Assembly (NCBI GenBank): GCA_030950825.1
Contig: JAUZQT010000132.1
Coordinates: 1-10,417 of the forward strand
Source: Mariprofundaceae bacterium
Lineage (GTDB): Bacteria; Pseudomonadota; Zetaproteobacteria; Mariprofundales; Mariprofundaceae
Direction: 5' to 3'
Length of the DNA: 10,417 nt
The position numbers and the translations under genes are program-made. Below the pieces are notes generated by a model that saw nothing but the letters and a program-made list of their open reading frames with translations, was not told the DNA's origin and did no database searches. Below are positions 1 through 6,518 of this stretch, one piece after another; position 1 is the stretch's first letter; every line of letters starts with the position of its first letter.

Positions 1-182
1 TGTTCTAATGATTCGTAAACGCACTATTGAGGAGCCGTGTGCGTAAATAGCGCCAGCACGGTTCTGTGAGGGGCTTGAATACAATGATTGAAAAGCAAGT
101 ATAGTGTGACACCAGCGGGGAACCGTCTGGAAAATAGAAAACAAATACCTGCTTACACAATCAGAGGTTCGGTCTACTCGAC
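1..182 (+). mobile_element. 3' end of a group II intron (domains V and VI)
   Basis: This is the tail of a self-splicing retroelement; the rest, including any reverse transcriptase/maturase gene, would lie left of the window. Domain V is at 32-65: arm GAGCCGTG (32-39) pairs with CACGGTTC (57-64), an inner GCG/CGC stem sits above a bulge, and the AGC catalytic triad is at 33-35. Domain VI follows, from about 70. TTGAA (75-79) pairs with TTCGG (168-172) through two G-U pairs; TGATTG (85-90) pairs with CAATCA (158-163); AAGCAAGTA (93-101) pairs with TACCTGCTT (146-154) with one mismatch; CCAGCGG (112-118) closes on CCG-T-CTGG (123-130) around a GGAA loop. The end CTACTCGAC (174-182) has an A seven bases from the junction (176), the usual branch-point position, so the 3' splice site is placed after 182. 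Family assignment is firm; the exact boundary is inferred. The domain VI distal arm is longer than usual. Confidence 0.85.
32..65 (+). ncRNA. Group II intron domain V catalytic hairpin
   Basis: This is the most conserved part of the ribozyme, about 34 nt, and it coordinates the catalytic metals. It shows the expected GAGCC start, the AGC triad at 33-35, an eight-pair lower stem closed by CACGGTTC, a bulge on the 3' strand and a short GC upper stem with an A-rich loop (44-49). It sits just upstream of the domain VI stem, which is the correct order. Confidence 0.82.
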
Positions 183-209
183 AATACTGTCGTGCCCTTG
201 CTTGCCCAT

Positions 210-521
210 CTAGCGATCAAGGCGCGCAATGATACTGGGCAGTGTTTTAGGCGATGCAATGCGCAGTTGCTTGTTAATATTTGTTTGCCCAAACACCACT
301 TCAATATCCGCAATTTTAACACCAAACTCTTTGGCTAAAAATTTCACCATATGATTGGTGGCCTTGCCGCCGCGCGGTGTTGCAGCAGCACTTACCTTTA
401 ATTGATTGCCTTTGGGCTTACCAATTTTATCTACTTTGGCATTCGGAGATCCTAAAATATTGAGAATCAATGTATCACCATCCCACGCGTAGAAGGTGTT
501 CATTTTCACACGCTTACTCAA
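210..521 (-). CDS. yggU: YggU/DUF167 family protein
   Basis: Small conserved protein (103 residues, about the family's usual size) of the DUF167/YggU fold; its biochemical role is not established. The central stretch ATPRGGKATNHMVKFLAKEFGV followed by ADIEVVFGQTN and the lysine-containing NKQLRIASP tail is the recognisable family core (small beta-alpha-beta protein, no signal peptide or membrane segment). It lies 17 bp downstream of the stop of the ABC-F gene on the same strand, so the two are probably cotranscribed. The longest frame starts at TTG (519-521), preceded by GGTGAT five bases away, which matches the anti-Shine-Dalgarno complement; an in-frame ATG at 501-503 gives a 97-residue protein but has no obvious ribosome binding site. 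I favour TTG, with moderate certainty. The 3' end lies 27 bp from the group II intron junction. Confidence 0.85.
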   Translation of the reverse strand: MSKRVKMNTFYAWDGDTLILNILGSPNAKVDKIGKPKGNQLKVSAAATPRGGKATNHMVKFLAKEFGVKIADIEVVFGQTNINKQLRIASPKTLPSIIARLDR

Positions 522-538
522 ACATCATCACCGAAAAA

Positions 539-2131
539 TTACGCTGCACCCTGACTTTTGAGATATTCTTCATAAGTGCCATGGTAATCAACAATGCCTT
601 CAGGTGTAAGCTCAATAATACGTGTTGCTAAAGATGATACAAATTCACGATCATGACTAACAAAAATCAATGTTCCCTCATACCTTTCCAAAGCTATATT
701 CAATGACTCAATAAATTCCATATCCATATGGTTGGTTGGCTCATCAAGCAATAATACATTTGGATTTTTGAACATAAACTTGCCAAAAAGCATGCGGCCT
801 TGTTCACCACCAGAAAGCTGCTGAACTTTTTTGTCCATATCATGTTTGGTGAACAGCATTCGGCCTAAATTACCACGAATTTCTTGCTCACCTTGTTCTG
901 GTTTTTTCCACTGTGCCATCCAATCAAATAACGTCTCGTTATCTTTAAAATCAGCTGCATGGTCTTGAGCATAATAGCCTAGGTTTACATTTTCTGACCA
1001 TTTAATAATACCATCATCAGCTTCCAAATCACCCGCCAGACAACGCAGTAATGTGGTCTTACCAATGCCGTTTGGACCAAGAATGGCAACACGTTCACCA
1101 ACAGGAACCATCAAATTAAAGTTCTTAAAAAGCGGTAGTTCATCAAAGCCTTTACTTACAGACTGAAGTTCTAAAGCAATCTTGAATAACTTTTTATCCT
1201 GAGTGAAGCGCATAAATGGCGTTATACGGCTGGAGACTTTCACTTCATCCAACTTAATTTTATCCAGTTTTTTGGCGCGTGATTGTGCTTGGGTTGCCTT
1301 GGATGCATTGGCTGAGAAACGACGTACAAAAGCCTGAAGTTCCTGAATTTCTTCTTTTTTCTTGGCATTTGCAGTCAGCAACTGTTGCTGAACTAGAGAT
1401 GAAGCCTCCATATAATCGTCGTAATTACCAGGGTATAGGCGGATTTCCCCATAATCCACATCTGCCATGTGGGTGCATACACTATTTAGAAAATGCCGGT
1501 CATGTGAAATAATCAACATGGTTGCATTGCGAGACATAATTACTGTTTCCAGCCAGCGAATAGCATTGATATCTAAGTTGTTGGTTGGCTCATCAAGCAA
1601 AATAATTTCAGGGTCACCAAATAAAGCTTGGGCAAGCAATACGCGTAACTTCCAACCAGGCGCAATGGATTTCATCAAGTCGTAGTGCACATCTACAGGA
1701 ATGCCCATGCTTAGTAATAAGTCGCTTGCATTGGAATCCGCACTATAACCATCCAAGTCTGCGAATTGTCCTTCCAAATCGCCTGCACGCATACCGTCGT
1801 CTTCGCTCATCTCTTCCATACTATAAATACGGTCACGTTCTTCTTTTATTTTCCACAGCTGTTCATGACCCATCATGACCGTATCAAGTACAGAGTAGTC
1901 TTCAAAAGCAAAGTGATCTTGGCGTAATTTACCAATGCGCTGATGCTCACCAATTTGCACAGTTCCAGCAGTAGGCACTAAATCGCCACCCAATATTTTC
2001 ATAAAGGTTGATTTTCCGCAGCCATTGGCGCCAATTAATCCATAGCGATTGTTATCGCTGAATTTAACTGTGACATTTTCGAACAGGGGTTTATCCCCGA
2101 ACTGCATAGTAATACTAGATGTAGAAATCAA
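539..2131 (-). CDS. ybiT: ABC-F family ATPase, YbiT-like
   Basis: Soluble protein with two ATP-binding cassettes and no membrane domain; ABC-F proteins act at the ribosome, but YbiT's exact role is still uncertain. It has 530 residues, the length of E. coli YbiT as I recall it, and the N-terminus lines up residue for residue (TMQFG at 8-12, PLFENV, RYGLIGANG). Domain 1: Walker A GANGCGKST (34-42), degenerate signature APGWKLR (157-163), Walker B LLDEPTN (178-184), SHD switch at 209-211. The linker (about 220-305) is charged and helical. Domain 2: Walker A GPNGIGKTT (352-360), canonical signature LSGGEQGR (439-446), Walker B LLLDEPTNHMD (460-470), SHD at 492-494. Both catalytic glutamates are present. 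The unusual first signature is a known trait of this subgroup. The start is TTG, supported by homology and by an upstream GGAAA. The downstream neighbour is yggU. Confidence 0.95.
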   Translation of the reverse strand: MISTSSITMQFGDKPLFENVTVKFSDNNRYGLIGANGCGKSTFMKILGGDLVPTAGTVQIGEHQRIGKLRQDHFAFEDYSVLDTVMMGHEQLWKIKEERDRIYSMEEMSEDDGMRAGDLEGQFADLDGYSADSNASDLLLSMGIPVDVHYDLMKSIAPGWKLRVLLAQALFGDPEIILLDEPTNNLDINAIRWLETVIMSRNATMLIISHDRHFLNSVCTHMADVDYGEIRLYPGNYDDYMEASSLVQQQLLTANAKKKEEIQELQAFVRRFSANASKATQAQSRAKKLDKIKLDEVKVSSRITPFMRFTQDKKLFKIALELQSVSKGFDELPLFKNFNLMVPVGERVAILGPNGIGKTTLLRCLAGDLEADDGIIKWSENVNLGYYAQDHAADFKDNETLFDWMAQWKKPEQGEQEIRGNLGRMLFTKHDMDKKVQQLSGGEQGRMLFGKFMFKNPNVLLLDEPTNHMDMEFIESLNIALERYEGTLIFVSHDREFVSSLATRIIELTPEGIVDYHGTYEEYLKSQGAA

Positions 2132-2213
2132 AATGTTTTCCGTGTAAAAAGAAGATTAGCCATACACATATAAAACCATAGATAGCCATTCAGTATTGAA
2201 ATTACCGTTATTT

Positions 2214-2228
2214 CCGATATTTTATCGG
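2214..2228. promoter_or_regulatory. Palindrome upstream of the ABC-F gene, possible operator
   Basis: CCGATA and TATCGG form a perfect 6-bp inverted repeat around TTT, 83 bp upstream of the TTG start. Neither strand has a following T-tract, so it is not an intrinsic terminator. On the minus strand a weak promoter-like pair (TTGTAT, 17 bp, TATGCA) lies just upstream, which would put the palindrome in the early transcribed region. The regulatory role is inference. Confidence 0.25.
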
Positions 2229-2317
2229 GAATCCATTAAAAAATGCATATTTATCATGAATCATCAATACAAACGCTTGAGGATGGCATCATAAAATGGG
2301 TATTTTATACTTTGAAC

Positions 2318-2335
2318 GACTACAAGGACTACAAG
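2318..2335. repeat. Perfect 9-bp tandem repeat
   Basis: GACTACAAG occurs twice head to tail (2318-2326 and 2327-2335), just downstream of the best rightward -10-like hexamer in the gap. It could be a direct-repeat protein site or replication slippage; the sequence alone does not decide. Confidence 0.4.
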
Positions 2336-2522
2336 TGAAAAAGGCTTGAATTTTCCGCAGCTTAATCTTGCCTATAAGATATACAAGTTAAGGAGTAGAA
2401 ATATCGATAGACAGTCCAGATATAACGCCCATAGTTCGCCGCCTTATGAAAACTTCACACATGAATCTCTGCACTTGGCTATGGCTTCTTTTGCCATCCA
2501 CCGCGCTTTACATGTCTGAGAT

Positions 2523-2552
2523 TTACGGAATTCGAAACAGATAATTTCGTAA
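2523..2552. repeat. Stem-loop upstream of the EamA gene
   Basis: TTACGGAATT (2523-2532) and AATTTCGTAA (2543-2552) form a 10-bp inverted repeat with one mismatch around a 10-base loop. It has no T-tract. It lies among two smaller hairpins (2481-2497 and 2568-2584) in what would be the 5' leader of the transporter gene. Confidence 0.4.
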
Positions 2553-2654
2553 GAAACACACAGCAATCGCGGAAGTACCTCGCGCTTTGTATGTGTCTCC
2601 CTACAACTCATCCAGGATAACTTCCCTGATTGCTCCCCAGCAAAGGAGTAGATC

Positions 2655-3593
2655 ATGAACGCCAAAATTATTTCAATAATTCGTTCAGTTTTTAATCATA
2701 AATGTAGCAATCCCAAGCAAATGTTTGGCCTGTTATTGGCAATAGGAGCAGCCCTTGGTTTTTCGATTAAGGCAATATTTGTCAAATTGGCTTATCAGCA
2801 TGGCGTGGATGCGATCACACTATTGATGTTTCGCATGAGCTTCGCGCTGCCATTTTTTGTTGTGTTTGCCGTGATTGAAGAGCGTAAAGCTGATTCACCT
2901 ATAAGCTTGAAAAATATGGCTTTAATCTTTCTGTTGGGTTTGATCGGTTATTACTTATCTTCGTTATTGGATTTTATCGGCCTGCAATATGTTACGGCAG
3001 GGCTTGAGCGTTTGATCCTGTTTATCTATCCAACCATTGTGGTCATCATATCTGCGCTGTTCTTCGGTAAAGGTATCAAGAAAGAGGCAGTGATCGCTTT
3101 GCTGTTAAGTTACACAGGCATTGCATTGGCGATGTATCATGATGTGCAAATATTCGGTGAATTTACAGTGTATGGATCCTTACTCATATTTGGTGCGACC
3201 TTGAGCTATTCGTTGTTTTTGGTGGGTAGTGGTGAGGTGATTCCGAAAGTAGGGGCCAAACGTTTTACCGCTTATGCCATGATTGTCTCATGTCTTGCAG
3301 TAATCATTCAGTTTGGATTGTTGAGAGATATCAGTGATCTGCAACAGCCCGTTGAAGTCTATGTTTATGGTTTTGCCATGGCGGTGTTTTCTACCGTGAT
3401 TCCTGCCTTTTTATTGGCATCGGCCATTCATAGCATTGGTGCAAGTCAGACTGCCATCGTGGGAGCGTTAGGGCCGATTGTTACCATTGTGATCGCCGCT
3501 TTCGTTTTAAATGAGGCGGTGTCGGTGATGCAGATGATCGGAGTACTGTTTGTGATTGCTGGTGTGTTTTCATTAGGACTGAAAAAAAAGTAG
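2655..3593 (+). CDS. EamA/DMT family inner-membrane transporter
   Basis: Drug/metabolite transporter superfamily protein of 312 residues, expected to export a small metabolite or amino acid across the inner membrane; the substrate is not predictable. About ten hydrophobic helices are visible (roughly 25-45, 54-74, 88-108, 113-133, 145-163, 172-191, 205-222, 236-256, 264-284, 290-309), arranged as two EamA repeats, each ending in the typical glycine- and proline-rich pattern (for example YPTIVVIISALFFGKG at 125-140 and LGPIVTIVIAAFVLNEAVS at 272-290). The ATG at 2655 is preceded by AAGGAG (2643-2648) six bases away, an excellent ribosome binding site. This start adds about 22 polar residues before the first helix, compared with an internal Met23 that lacks such a site, so the extension appears real. 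No strong terminator follows; GGTGT-ATTC-ACACC at 3618-3631 is a weak hairpin. Confidence 0.92.
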   Translation: MNAKIISIIRSVFNHKCSNPKQMFGLLLAIGAALGFSIKAIFVKLAYQHGVDAITLLMFRMSFALPFFVVFAVIEERKADSPISLKNMALIFLLGLIGYYLSSLLDFIGLQYVTAGLERLILFIYPTIVVIISALFFGKGIKKEAVIALLLSYTGIALAMYHDVQIFGEFTVYGSLLIFGATLSYSLFLVGSGEVIPKVGAKRFTAYAMIVSCLAVIIQFGLLRDISDLQQPVEVYVYGFAMAVFSTVIPAFLLASAIHSIGASQTAIVGALGPIVTIVIAAFVLNEAVSVMQMIGVLFVIAGVFSLGLKKK

Positions 3594-3804
3594 CAGTGTT
3601 TTTTAAGGGATCTGGTTGGTGTATTCACACCTTATCGTTGTTACTGACTTTGGATTAGTTGAAACAATAGCTGCCTGATACGACAACAATGCCTTCATCA
3701 GATACATGTCTTGAAATTGGTGTGAAGTGGGCTGTAGTAAACTATTGGTTTGTATGGTTAAATAAGGCTCTATTTTTGTAGCTTGAATGTCTTGAGGTGA
3801 GAGT

Positions 3805-4584
3805 ATGAAGATATTGGTTTATCAAATTGATGCGTTCGCAAAACAGGCATTTGAAGGCAACCCTGCTGCCGTCTGTCCTCTGCCGTTCTGGTTGCCTGAT
3901 GCGGTCATGCAGTTGATTTCAGAAGAGAATAATCTGTCTGAAACGGCCTTTTTTGTGCCAACGAAATCTGGTTTTCATATCCGTTGGTTTACGCCAACTG
4001 TTGAAGTTGATCTGTGTGGTCATGCCACCCTAGCGGCTGCTTTTGTGCTGTTTAATTGTCTGGATTATAAACAGAACTCAATAGCCTTTGATTCACGCTC
4101 GGGCATACTCAATGTCAGTCGGGATGATGAGTTATTGGTGATGGACTTTCCCGCTCAACCACCCGAACCATGTGAAACACCCGAAGCCATTCTACATGCC
4201 TTTGGCATCGAACCTGTCGCGTGTTTGAAAGCTGATGATTATATTGTTGTTTTTGAACTGGAAGAGGATGTGCTGGAGGCTGACCCCAACCTTGATCTGC
4301 TACGTGAACTTGATGGCCGAGGTGTGGTGATCACCTCTTTATCTGAGCATTATGATTTTGTCAGTCGCTTCTTCGCCCCCAACTACGGCATTGATGAAGA
4401 TCACGTGACTGGCTCCTCGTTTACCCAGTTGGCACCATACTGGTCAGGACGTTTAGGCCGATCCAAACTCTACGCCAAACAAGTCTCCAGCCGTGGTGGG
4501 GAAGTAACCAGCGAGTTGAAAGGTGATCGCGTAGCCATCGCCGGAACCGCTGTGAAGTTTTTACATGGTGAGATTGAGATATAA
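3805..4584 (+). CDS. PhzF family isomerase/epimerase-like protein
   Basis: Cytosolic protein of the PhzF family (diaminopimelate-epimerase fold). The family includes the phenazine enzyme PhzF and many members of unknown substrate such as YddE. It has 259 residues, at the short end of the family. Visible hallmarks: QIDAFAKQAFEGNPAAVC (7-24), the glutamate of NLSETAFF (Glu46) that matches the catalytic acid of PhzF, RWFTPTVEVDLCGHATLA (60-77) and GIDEDHVTGSS (195-205), where most relatives have DEDPVTGSAH. No phenazine genes are nearby, so a biosynthetic role in phenazines is not indicated. GAGGTGA (3794-3800) before the ATG is a good ribosome binding site. It lies 211 bp downstream of the EamA gene on the same strand, which suggests but does not prove coordinated expression. 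It is convergent with ppx. Confidence 0.92.
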   Translation: MKILVYQIDAFAKQAFEGNPAAVCPLPFWLPDAVMQLISEENNLSETAFFVPTKSGFHIRWFTPTVEVDLCGHATLAAAFVLFNCLDYKQNSIAFDSRSGILNVSRDDELLVMDFPAQPPEPCETPEAILHAFGIEPVACLKADDYIVVFELEEDVLEADPNLDLLRELDGRGVVITSLSEHYDFVSRFFAPNYGIDEDHVTGSSFTQLAPYWSGRLGRSKLYAKQVSSRGGEVTSELKGDRVAIAGTAVKFLHGEIEI

Positions 4585-4595
4585 ATAACGAGGCT

Positions 4596-4611
4596 CTTTT
4601 GCGAGCAAAAG
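4596..4611. repeat. Short hairpin overlapping the palindromic element
   Basis: CTTTTGC (4596-4602) and GCAAAAG (4605-4611) are perfectly complementary around a two-base centre. The right half shares AAAAG with the left arm of the neighbouring 90-bp palindrome, so the two structures would compete in RNA after phzF. Confidence 0.4.
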
Positions 4612-4696
4612 GGGTCAGAGCCCTTTATGATGTAAGTGCTTGATTTTATGTAAGTTCAGAACTATTTTTTTAACTTTAAGGGCTCTGACCCCTTTT
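4607..4696. repeat. 90-bp palindromic element with perfect 19-bp arms (REP/MITE-like)
   Basis: AAAAGGGGTCAGAGCCCTT (4607-4625) is repeated as its exact reverse complement at 4678-4696, leaving a 52-bp centre. The centre contains two copies of ATGTAAGT (4630-4637, 4648-4655) and a run of seven T. From memory, GGGGTCAGAG-type palindromes recur in many proteobacterial genomes next to Y1/REP-associated (RAYT, IS200-like) transposases; no such gene is visible here, so this would be a non-autonomous copy. It fills the gap between two convergent genes, and its GC-rich arms flanked by A and T runs could also end transcription in both directions. AGCCCTTTAT from the left arm recurs at 4725-4734. Confidence 0.75.
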
Positions 4697-4748
4697 AGAG
4701 GATCCATTTTAAAGTTTAATAAAAAGCCCTTTATATAGTTGCCTTATT

Positions 4749-6296
4749 TCAACCTCTTTCGATGTGCAGAGATAGAGCGAACACTTGCTCAACATATGCC
4801 GAGACTTTAAGCGCAGCCCAGCGCTCCAACAACAAGTTACCATCGCCTTGGAGCTGTAAGCGCATGTCTTTTTCATCAATGGATACATGGACATGATGAA
4901 TACGGTTGCGGCGGTCTTTATTTAAGGCAATTGCCAAACGAAGAAAGCAACTTAAAACCCATACGCTTTGTTTATCCTCACTATTGAGCTGCATAAACCC
5001 CTGATGCTCATCACTAGGAACAGCCTTACGTTGATAACGAACGGTTTGCCCCAGCACAGCTTTTTCTGTAGTTGAAATACCAAGCAGTGGCGAGGCAGAG
5101 ATCAAGTATGCAGCATGGCGATGATGCCCTCCGACGCGAACATACATGCCAATTTCATGGGCGCGGCAAGCAATTTCAAGTACTAAACGTTCTCGCTTGG
5201 TAAGGCCGTGAATAGCATAGGTTTGGTCAAATAGATTTAATGCCAAGCGTGCCACAGATTTGGCATACGATTGATCAACATGGTATTTTTTTTTAAGGCT
5301 GCGCGCCCATGCCAATAAATTTCTGCGCTGCGAGTGCATGCTGACGTCTTCAGATTCCATCATGCCAATAAGAATGCCATCCAGTAAGCTTGCATCAGGC
5401 ATAACCATGGTTTGCACACGGGCGACATTCATAATTTCGTGAAAGACCATTGAGGCAGGCAAAATAACATCGGCGCGATCAGGGCGTAAATCCAAGTCAT
5501 GAATACGCTCTTCAAGGTTCATACTTGCCAGTTTTCGGATCAACACCTTCAGTTCACTTTGTTGAATACTAGCAACAGATTCTGTGCCAAGAAGTTGAAA
5601 AGCGAGTGATCCAATTGCTCCTGCATTACCGCCAGTTGCAATGCACAGTGCTGGTCGCCGTTTGCCGATTTGCTGTTTTAATTTATTGCGTGTCCCTTCA
5701 AGATATTCTGATAATAAGCCGTTTATATCGCCGCCCTGCCCTAGCATCTCCAATAATCGAACCGTACCAATTTTAAAGCTTTGCGCAGAAATAACTTCGC
5801 CATTATCACAAAGCGTTACTTCAACACTACCACCGCCCATATCCACAAGCAGTGCGAATTGCTTATTCAGATCAACGCGACGAGCAATTGAAAGCTGTAC
5901 CAATCGGCCTTCTTCTTCACCAGATATAAGTGTTAATTTGATGTTGGTCTCATCATAAATGCGCTTGATCAGTACATGACTATTTTTGGAGTCACGCATT
6001 GCACTGGTTGCGGTTGCGCGGTATCGCTCGATATGGTGCTGATCAAGAATTTTTCGGAAATAGTGAAATGCATTGACAGCGTCATCCATGGTTGGATCGC
6101 TTAATATGCCACTGGTAAAGGCATCATGACCCAAACGAACAGGTTCTCGATAACGCTGAATCATTTGAGGAATGCCTGCCTCTGTATCAAACGCTGCAAT
6201 GCCTAGTCGCATGGCATTGCTACCGACATCAATAGCTGCTATCAAAGCACCACGGTTCAGGCTCTCATCCTCTGCAATCAGGTTTTGTATTTCCAT
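4749..6296 (-). CDS. ppx: Ppx/GppA family exopolyphosphatase / pppGpp phosphohydrolase
   Basis: Predicted cytosolic phosphatase that removes phosphate from polyphosphate ends or from pppGpp; the two activities cannot be told apart from sequence by eye. It has 515 residues, close to E. coli Ppx. N-terminal ASKHA-type ATPase fold: phosphate loop AAIDVGSNAMRLGI (20-33), ATATSAMRDSKN (94-105), ISGEEEGRL (124-132) holding the catalytic glutamate, second phosphate loop LLVDMGGGSVEV (149-160) and adenosine-type motif CIATGGNAGAIG (218-229). RPDRADVILPASMVFHEIM (271-289) closes the core. The C-terminal half (about 325-500) is an HD-like helical domain with AHEIG (379-383) and HHRHAAYLI (391-399); the canonical HD pair is replaced by His-Glu. 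The ATG start fits family length; the GAGGT upstream is rather far (about 12 bases). The IMPase-family gene upstream on the same strand is separated by an inverted-repeat element. Confidence 0.92.
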   Translation of the reverse strand: MEIQNLIAEDESLNRGALIAAIDVGSNAMRLGIAAFDTEAGIPQMIQRYREPVRLGHDAFTSGILSDPTMDDAVNAFHYFRKILDQHHIERYRATATSAMRDSKNSHVLIKRIYDETNIKLTLISGEEEGRLVQLSIARRVDLNKQFALLVDMGGGSVEVTLCDNGEVISAQSFKIGTVRLLEMLGQGGDINGLLSEYLEGTRNKLKQQIGKRRPALCIATGGNAGAIGSLAFQLLGTESVASIQQSELKVLIRKLASMNLEERIHDLDLRPDRADVILPASMVFHEIMNVARVQTMVMPDASLLDGILIGMMESEDVSMHSQRRNLLAWARSLKKKYHVDQSYAKSVARLALNLFDQTYAIHGLTKRERLVLEIACRAHEIGMYVRVGGHHRHAAYLISASPLLGISTTEKAVLGQTVRYQRKAVPSDEHQGFMQLNSEDKQSVWVLSCFLRLAIALNKDRRNRIHHVHVSIDEKDMRLQLQGDGNLLLERWAALKVSAYVEQVFALSLHIERG

Positions 6297-6328
6297 GCGT
6301 GTGCTCTACCTCGTGTAATTATTTAGTG

Positions 6329-6498
6329 TTCTAGCCCGCATTATTCACAAATACTGCCCCCTGTCTGCGTGCGTTTACGCACAAGCAGAACCTTTGCTTG
6401 AAATCTGGGTTGATGTTGACTTTTGGATGTTTTGCAAGCCCATCAAAAAACAACGCTTCGGCGCGATCATCACGGCGATTCATGAATAATGCGGGCTA
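6329..6498. mobile_element. Inverted-repeat-bounded element of about 170 bp (MITE or IS remnant)
   Basis: TAGCCCGCATTATTCA (6332-6347) is exactly repeated in inverse at 6483-6498 (TGAATAATGCGGGCTA). AGTG stands at 6325-6328 and again at 6499-6502, directly after the right arm, so a 4-bp target duplication is possible if the element includes TTC at its left end (6329-6331). Seen in sequence: the perfect 16-bp arms, the 135-bp interior and a 50-codon minus frame filling it. Arms of this kind remind me of IS1380-type transposase ends, but that is recollection, not a match I could test. The element sits in the 222-bp gap between the IMPase-family gene and ppx, where it would separate an otherwise close same-strand pair and may supply part of the ppx promoter. 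Confidence 0.6.
6331..6483 (-). CDS. 50-codon open frame inside the inverted-repeat element, hypothetical
   Basis: ATG (6481-6483) and the TAG stop (6331-6333) both lie in or at the element's arms, so the frame spans the whole element. The product would be a soluble, basic peptide starting MNRRDDRAEALFFDG and ending QGAVFVNNAG. An in-frame TAG also lies just upstream, at 6496-6498, in the other arm. There is no clear ribosome binding site. I do not recognise the peptide; it may be a remnant of a transposase end or chance. Confidence 0.25.
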   Translation of the reverse strand: MNRRDDRAEALFFDGLAKHPKVNINPDFKQRFCLCVNARRQGAVFVNNAG

Positions 6499-6518
6499 AG
6501 TGGGTAAACCATGAACTC

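Larger units (their letters stand above)
2132..2654. other. Divergent intergenic region without a convincing gene
   Basis: 523 bp between the leftward ABC-F gene and the rightward transporter. It must hold both promoters. Visible structure: a 6-3-6 palindrome (2214-2228); a possible rightward promoter TTGAGG (2277-2282), 18-bp spacer, TATTTT (2301-2306) with TATACT overlapping; a perfect 9-bp tandem repeat (2318-2335); alternative hairpins around 2361-2392 next to an AAGGAG (2390-2395) that has no canonical start codon after it; and three small stem-loops (2481-2497, 2523-2552, 2568-2584). A 32-codon rightward frame (2446-2544) and a 73-codon leftward frame (2444-2665) are open but have no good ribosome binding site, and I recognise neither product. 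Confidence 0.6.

Noticed and set aside
728..1602. Twenty-base direct repeat near 730 and 1580 inside the ABC-F gene
   Set aside because: Both copies encode the LLDEPTN Walker B motif of the two ATPase domains, so they reflect domain duplication rather than a mobile repeat.
2400..2650. Integron attC-like site
   Set aside because: The stem-loops suggested it, but no GTTRRRY/RYYYAAC core pair could be placed.
2444..2665. 73-codon minus-strand open frame in the intergenic gap
   Set aside because: Cysteine- and lysine-rich product without a known domain; its start overlaps the EamA start and no ribosome binding site is clear. Kept only as a possible dispersed-repeat trace.
3618..3631. Terminator after the EamA gene
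   Set aside because: GGTGT-ATTC-ACACC is a five-pair stem followed by a mixed, not T-rich, stretch, so termination is not supported.
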